NCBI GenBank assembly: GCA_046596415.1
Contig: JBKJML010000021.1
Span: 1 to 17,538, forward strand
Source: JBKJML01 sp046596415
GTDB taxonomy: Bacteria > Actinomycetota > Thermoleophilia > Gaiellales > Gaiellaceae
DNA length: 17,538 nt
Reading direction: 5' to 3'
Shown: piece after piece, positions 14,574 through 17,538 of the stretch
Layout of the letters: the number at the start of each line of letters is the position of its first letter
Numbering within the stretch: the stretch's first letter is position 1
The notes under the pieces: generated by a model
The model's input: the letters and a program-made list of their open reading frames with translations, nothing else
What the model was told of the DNA's origin: nothing
Databases searched by the model: none
Program-made: the position numbers and the translations under genes

Positions 14574-16001
14574 TCCCGCGATCAACGCGTCGAGCGCCTG
14601 CCTCACGTCGGCGTCCGGGAGCTCGACACCCGTCCTGGCGCGACCGGGCGCGTCGAGCAGTACGAGCCGCGGCGTGCCCGCCAGCGATTTCTTGTCACGG
14701 GCGAGCGCCGCCCAGGCCCGCTCCCGATCGACGCGAACCGGTTCCGGCCGCAGCACGTTCTCCACGACCGACGTGTCGAGGCCCGAGAGCCGCAGCGCCG
14801 CGAGCAGGCCAAGCGCGACGGCCCGACCATGGGGGACTCTCTCGTAGCCGCCGCCGGCCTCGAGCGCGTGCGCGAACGTGTGACCCAGGTTGAGAATCGC
14901 CCGGTCGCCACGCTCGAACGGGTCACGCAGGCAGACGGCGGCCTTGAACGCAGCGCAGCGGCGGACGAGCTCGGGGAGCGGCAGCTCCCAGAACGGCTCG
15001 CCGGCAAGGAGCCCCGTCTTCACGACCTCGCTCATCCCACCGTGCAGCTCGACCTCGGGCAGCGTCTCGAGCACCGCCGGGTCGGCGACGACCGCGACGG
15101 GCCAGTGGAAGGCGCCGACGAGGTTCTTGCCCTCGGGGAGATCGATCCCGGTCTTGCCGCCGATCGACGCGTCCACCTGACCGACGAGCGTGGTCGGCAC
15201 AGCGGCCCAGTCGACGCCGCGCAGGTAGCCCGCGGCGGCGAACCCTGCGATGTCGGTCGTGCAGCCGCCGCCGAGTGCCACGACAGTGCCCTGACGGTCG
15301 AGCCGCAGCGCGCGCCAGAGGCGCTCGGCGACCGCTACCGACTTCGCCTCCTCCCCGTCCGGCACCTCGTGCTGCGCGCGGAGCCGCTCACCGAGCGCGA
15401 GCTGAGCTTCCATGCCATAGATGCCGGCGACGCGGGCGTCGGCGACGAGCTCGACCGGCCCGTCCCCGGGGAGGAGCGAGCCGAGCTGCTCGAGCGAGCC
15501 GAGCTGCACGTAGACACCTGCGGCGGCGAGCGTCGCCCCGTCGAGGTCGCGCGCCCGACCGTCGGCGGCCTGCTCGTAGACGGGAAGTCGCTCGCCGTGC
15601 AGCGCCCGGAAACGCTGCTCGTTCTTGGCGAGCGGCCGGTCGCCGCCGACCCGCCGCCACGCCTCGTCCGGGTTGACCTCCAGGTGGATCGCGAACGCGT
15701 GCTCGCGGAGCGCCGAGCAGACACCGTCGGCGCCGAGTGCACCGCCCCCGAGTGCGATCACTGCCGGTTCGGTCGACGAGAGCGCCTCGACGGCGGCGTT
15801 CTCCTCGAGGACGCGAAACTCGGCCTCGCCTCGCTGCGCGAACAGGCTTTCGATCGACTCGCCGGCGCGCCGCTCCACCTCGCGGTCGACGTCGACGAAT
15901 TGCCGTCCGAGTCGCTGCGCGAGCGGCTCACCGACGGTCGTCTTGCCCGCGCCCATGAAGCCGATCAGGGCGACGTGCCGGCCTAGGGCGTTCGGGGCCA
16001 A
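14571..16001 (-). CDS. aroKB: Bifunctional shikimate kinase / 3-dehydroquinate synthase
   Basis: This 476-aa protein joins two shikimate enzymes. Residues 8-160 are shikimate kinase: Walker A GFMGAGKTTVG at 14-24, DVDREVERRAGESI with Asp37/Asp39, ALGGGAL at 84-89, the lid GDRPLA with Arg122, and ERLPVYEQAAD with Arg138. Residues 163-476 are dehydroquinate synthase: VPDGEEAKS at 213-221, VVALGGGCTTDIAGFAAAGY at 240-259, PTTLVGQVDASIGGKTGID at 269-287, and Zn ligands by family pattern Glu325 (GMSEVVK), His374 (LGHTFAHALE) and His391 (VPHG). The AroB part, about 314 aa, is short compared with the usual 350-360. The start is TTG, 19 nt inside aroC; it is the only alternative start codon near the kinase's first strand. 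The fused activities are non-consecutive steps of the pathway. Both look intact. Confidence 0.93.
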   Translation of the reverse strand: MAPNALGRHVALIGFMGAGKTTVGEPLAQRLGRQFVDVDREVERRAGESIESLFAQRGEAEFRVLEENAAVEALSSTEPAVIALGGGALGADGVCSALREHAFAIHLEVNPDEAWRRVGGDRPLAKNEQRFRALHGERLPVYEQAADGRARDLDGATLAAAGVYVQLGSLEQLGSLLPGDGPVELVADARVAGIYGMEAQLALGERLRAQHEVPDGEEAKSVAVAERLWRALRLDRQGTVVALGGGCTTDIAGFAAAGYLRGVDWAAVPTTLVGQVDASIGGKTGIDLPEGKNLVGAFHWPVAVVADPAVLETLPEVELHGGMSEVVKTGLLAGEPFWELPLPELVRRCAAFKAAVCLRDPFERGDRAILNLGHTFAHALEAGGGYERVPHGRAVALGLLAALRLSGLDTSVVENVLRPEPVRVDRERAWAALARDKKSLAGTPRLVLLDAPGRARTGVELPDADVRQALDALIAG

Positions 16002-17077
16002 CCGATCCGCTCGAGATAGGCCGTGTGCGCCGCGAGCAGATCGACGAGTGCGTCACCACCGAGCTTCTCGCAGGCTGCTCGGGCGAGCTCCCACGCAACG
16101 ACGCTCTCCGCCACGACGGCGAGCGCCTCGACCGCGTGGACGTCGCTTCGCTCGACGAGCGCTTGGGCGGCCTCGCCGGTCGCCAGGTCGACCGAGTCGA
16201 GCGGCTTCATCAGCGTCGGTAGCGGCTTCATCGCGGCGCGGACGACGATCTCCTCGCCGTTCGACACGCCCGCCTCGATCCCGCCGGCCCGGTTGGAGCG
16301 GCGCCTCAGGCCGGGTTCGATCTCGTCGTGGGCCGACGAACCGCGTAATCCCGCGAGCGAGAACCCGTCACCGATCTCGACCCCCTTTACCGCCTGGATC
16401 GACATCAGCGCCGCCGCGAGCCGGCCGTCGAGGCGGTCCTCTCGGGAGGCGTAGGAGCCGAGGCCCGGGAAGACCCCCAGCGCACGCACTTCCACGATGC
16501 CCCCGAGCGTGTCGCGGTCGGTCTTCGCGGCGTCGGTCACTGCGTGCTGCGCCTCGTCGCCGCGCTCGCCGCCGACCTCGAGCACGTGGCCGGCGACCTC
16601 GATCCGAAGCTGGCGCAGCAGCGCCTTCGCAACTGCCCCGGCGGCGACGAGGACGGCAGTGTGCCGCGCGCTCGCGCGCTCGAGCGCGTTTCGCACGTCG
16701 TCGTGGCCGTACTTGAGCGACCCGGCGAGGTCTGCATGGCCGGGGCGCGGCAGTGTGACCGGCTTCGTGCCCTTCCCCACCGGCTCTCCCTCGGGCGGCC
16801 AAGGGTTCATTCCCCAGACCCAATTCTCGTGGTCGCGGTTGCGCACGAGGAGCGCCAGCGGTGTCCCGAGCGTGCGACCGTGCCGCAGGCCGGCGAGCAC
16901 CTCGACCTCGTCGGTCTCGAGCTGCTGCCTCGGGCTGCGTCCGTATCCCTGCTGACGCCGGCGCAGGTCGGCATCGATCGCTGAGCGGTCGAGCGCGAGC
17001 CCGGCGGGGAGCCCGGTGAGAATTGCGACGAGCGCCGGACCGTGGGACTCGCCGGCGGTGGTGAGACCGAGGTTCAC
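15983..17077 (-). CDS. aroC: Chorismate synthase
   Basis: Chorismate synthase turns EPSP into chorismate with reduced FMN, the last step of the shared aromatic pathway, as a cytoplasmic tetramer. The 364-aa sequence has the signature LTTAGESHGPAL at 5-16 with His12, RRRQQGYGRSPRQQ, RPGHADLAGSLKYG, the SARHTA histidine, SNRAGGIEAGVSNGEEIVVR and the closing RSDVHAVEALAVV. Length is typical. The start is GTG, fixed by the invariant N-terminus NLGLTTAGESHG. There is no Shine-Dalgarno, but a TACGCT box ends 6 nt before it. It heads the shikimate block, 17 nt after the response-regulator gene, and aroKB starts within its 3' end. Confidence 0.97.
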   Translation of the reverse strand: MNLGLTTAGESHGPALVAILTGLPAGLALDRSAIDADLRRRQQGYGRSPRQQLETDEVEVLAGLRHGRTLGTPLALLVRNRDHENWVWGMNPWPPEGEPVGKGTKPVTLPRPGHADLAGSLKYGHDDVRNALERASARHTAVLVAAGAVAKALLRQLRIEVAGHVLEVGGERGDEAQHAVTDAAKTDRDTLGGIVEVRALGVFPGLGSYASREDRLDGRLAAALMSIQAVKGVEIGDGFSLAGLRGSSAHDEIEPGLRRRSNRAGGIEAGVSNGEEIVVRAAMKPLPTLMKPLDSVDLATGEAAQALVERSDVHAVEALAVVAESVVAWELARAACEKLGGDALVDLLAAHTAYLERIGWPRTP

Positions 17078-17083
17078 CTGGCT

Positions 17084-17089
17084 AGCGTA
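17084..17089 (-). promoter_or_regulatory. Candidate -10 box for leaderless aroC transcript
   Basis: The minus strand reads TACGCT, AGCCAG, GTG, so the TANNNT hexamer ends 6 nt before the aroC start. It occupies most of the 17-nt gap behind the response-regulator gene. Spacing and sequence (TACGCTAG) repeat those seen before tlyA. No good -35 is visible. Confidence 0.5.
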
Positions 17090-17094
17090 TGCCG

Positions 17095-17538
17095 TTACTG
17101 GGGAACGAGGACGAGCTCGTCGCGGTAGGCGACGGCCACGGCCTCGGCGCGGCTGTGAACGCCGAGCTTCCGGAGGATGTGCTCGATGTGAGTGCCGACC
17201 GTCTTCGCGCTGATCACGAGCTCGGCGGCAATCTGCTTCTGTGTCCGTCCGCCCGAGAGGAGGCGAAGGACCTGGCGCTCGCGCGCAGTCAGGCCGCGCG
17301 AGGATCGCGGCTCGGCGCGCGAGCGCCGCAGCAGCGACCGAACGCGCACCGTGAGCTCGTCGGGCGCAAACGGTTTTGTCAGGTAGTCGTCGGCGCCGAT
17401 CAAGAAGCCGGCGACGCGGTCGAACGACTCGGTCCGCTCGCCCGACAGGAAGAGCACCGAGATGGCATCCTCGTAGCGCTCGCGGAGCGCTCGGCAGACC
17501 TCGTAACCGGAGATGCCACCGGGAAGCGACACGTCGAG
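17095..17538 (-). CDS. REC-LuxR response regulator, C-terminal part (cut by window end)
   Basis: The visible 147 residues begin inside a receiver domain at the segment LDVSLPGGISGYEV, where the Asp (codon 17533-17535) fits the phosphoacceptor position. FLSG carries the conserved Ser/Thr, and GADDYLTKPFAPDEL the conserved Lys. After a linker (RRSRAEPRSSRG), a LuxR/NarL helix-turn-helix follows: LTARERQVLRLLSGGRTQKQ and SAKTVGTHIEHILRKLGVHS. It is therefore a two-component DNA-binding regulator whose N-terminus lies beyond the window. A GTG two codons in is not the real start, since the frame is open to the edge and lacks the first receiver strands. Partner kinase and targets are unknown. It ends 17 nt before aroC with TAA. 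Confidence 0.92.
   Translation of the reverse strand, partial: LDVSLPGGISGYEVCRALRERYEDAISVLFLSGERTESFDRVAGFLIGADDYLTKPFAPDELTVRVRSLLRRSRAEPRSSRGLTARERQVLRLLSGGRTQKQIAAELVISAKTVGTHIEHILRKLGVHSRAEAVAVAYRDELVLVPQ

Noticed and set aside
14829..15986. 385-aa open frame on the plus strand
   Set aside because: It is antisense to the aroK-aroB fusion, whose motifs are unambiguous; the frame has no recognisable features.

Overview
The window is a GC-rich, tightly packed bacterial chromosome segment. Every supported gene lies on the minus strand, so transcription runs from high to low coordinates. Gene content and order suggest an actinobacterium, probably a deep branch such as Thermoleophilia (inference; no marker here fixes the taxon). 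The steA-steB-pyrG end and the tlyA-nadK-recN-steA order are actinobacterial. The aroQ-peptidase-efp-accB-accC-Asp23-nusB-xseB-ispA-tlyA-nadK-recN order also matches the Bacillus subtilis chromosome, with dxs, folD, xseA and ahrC missing.

Layout in transcription order: the C-terminal part of a LuxR-type response regulator (cut by the window end); a shikimate block (aroC, an aroK-aroB fusion, aroQ); an M24 Xaa-Pro peptidase and efp; a 136-bp gap, the longest non-coding stretch; an acetyl-CoA carboxylase block (a carboxyltransferase-like/AccB fusion, accC, an Asp23/YqhY-like gene); nusB, an XseB-like small gene and a polyprenyl diphosphate synthase; a 56-bp gap; then tlyA, nadK, recN, steA, a small SRPBCC-like gene, steB/mctB-like, a glycosyltransferase fused to a MraY/WecA-like membrane domain, and the start of pyrG (cut by the window start).

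Most junctions are ATGA, GTGA, TTGA or TGATG overlaps, which implies long translationally coupled operons. The genes that follow gaps (aroC, tlyA, aroQ, accB fusion) lack a Shine-Dalgarno sequence and instead carry a TANNNT box 6-8 nt before the start codon. This looks like leaderless transcription and divides the window into about three or four transcription units.

The main oddity is the 602-aa accB gene product. Its first ~430 residues align well with the carboxyltransferase barrel of pyruvate/oxaloacetate (de)carboxylases, but all four metal-ligand positions are replaced. The C-terminus is a complete AccB with an intact biotinyl-lysine motif. A catalytically dead carboxyltransferase domain thus appears to have become a permanent N-terminal part of an acetyl-CoA carboxylase biotin carrier. 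Other points of interest are the glycosyltransferase/phosphoglycosyltransferase fusion beside the steA-steB cell-division genes, the SRPBCC-like protein placed between steA and steB, and a prenyl synthase lacking the loop after its second aspartate-rich motif.
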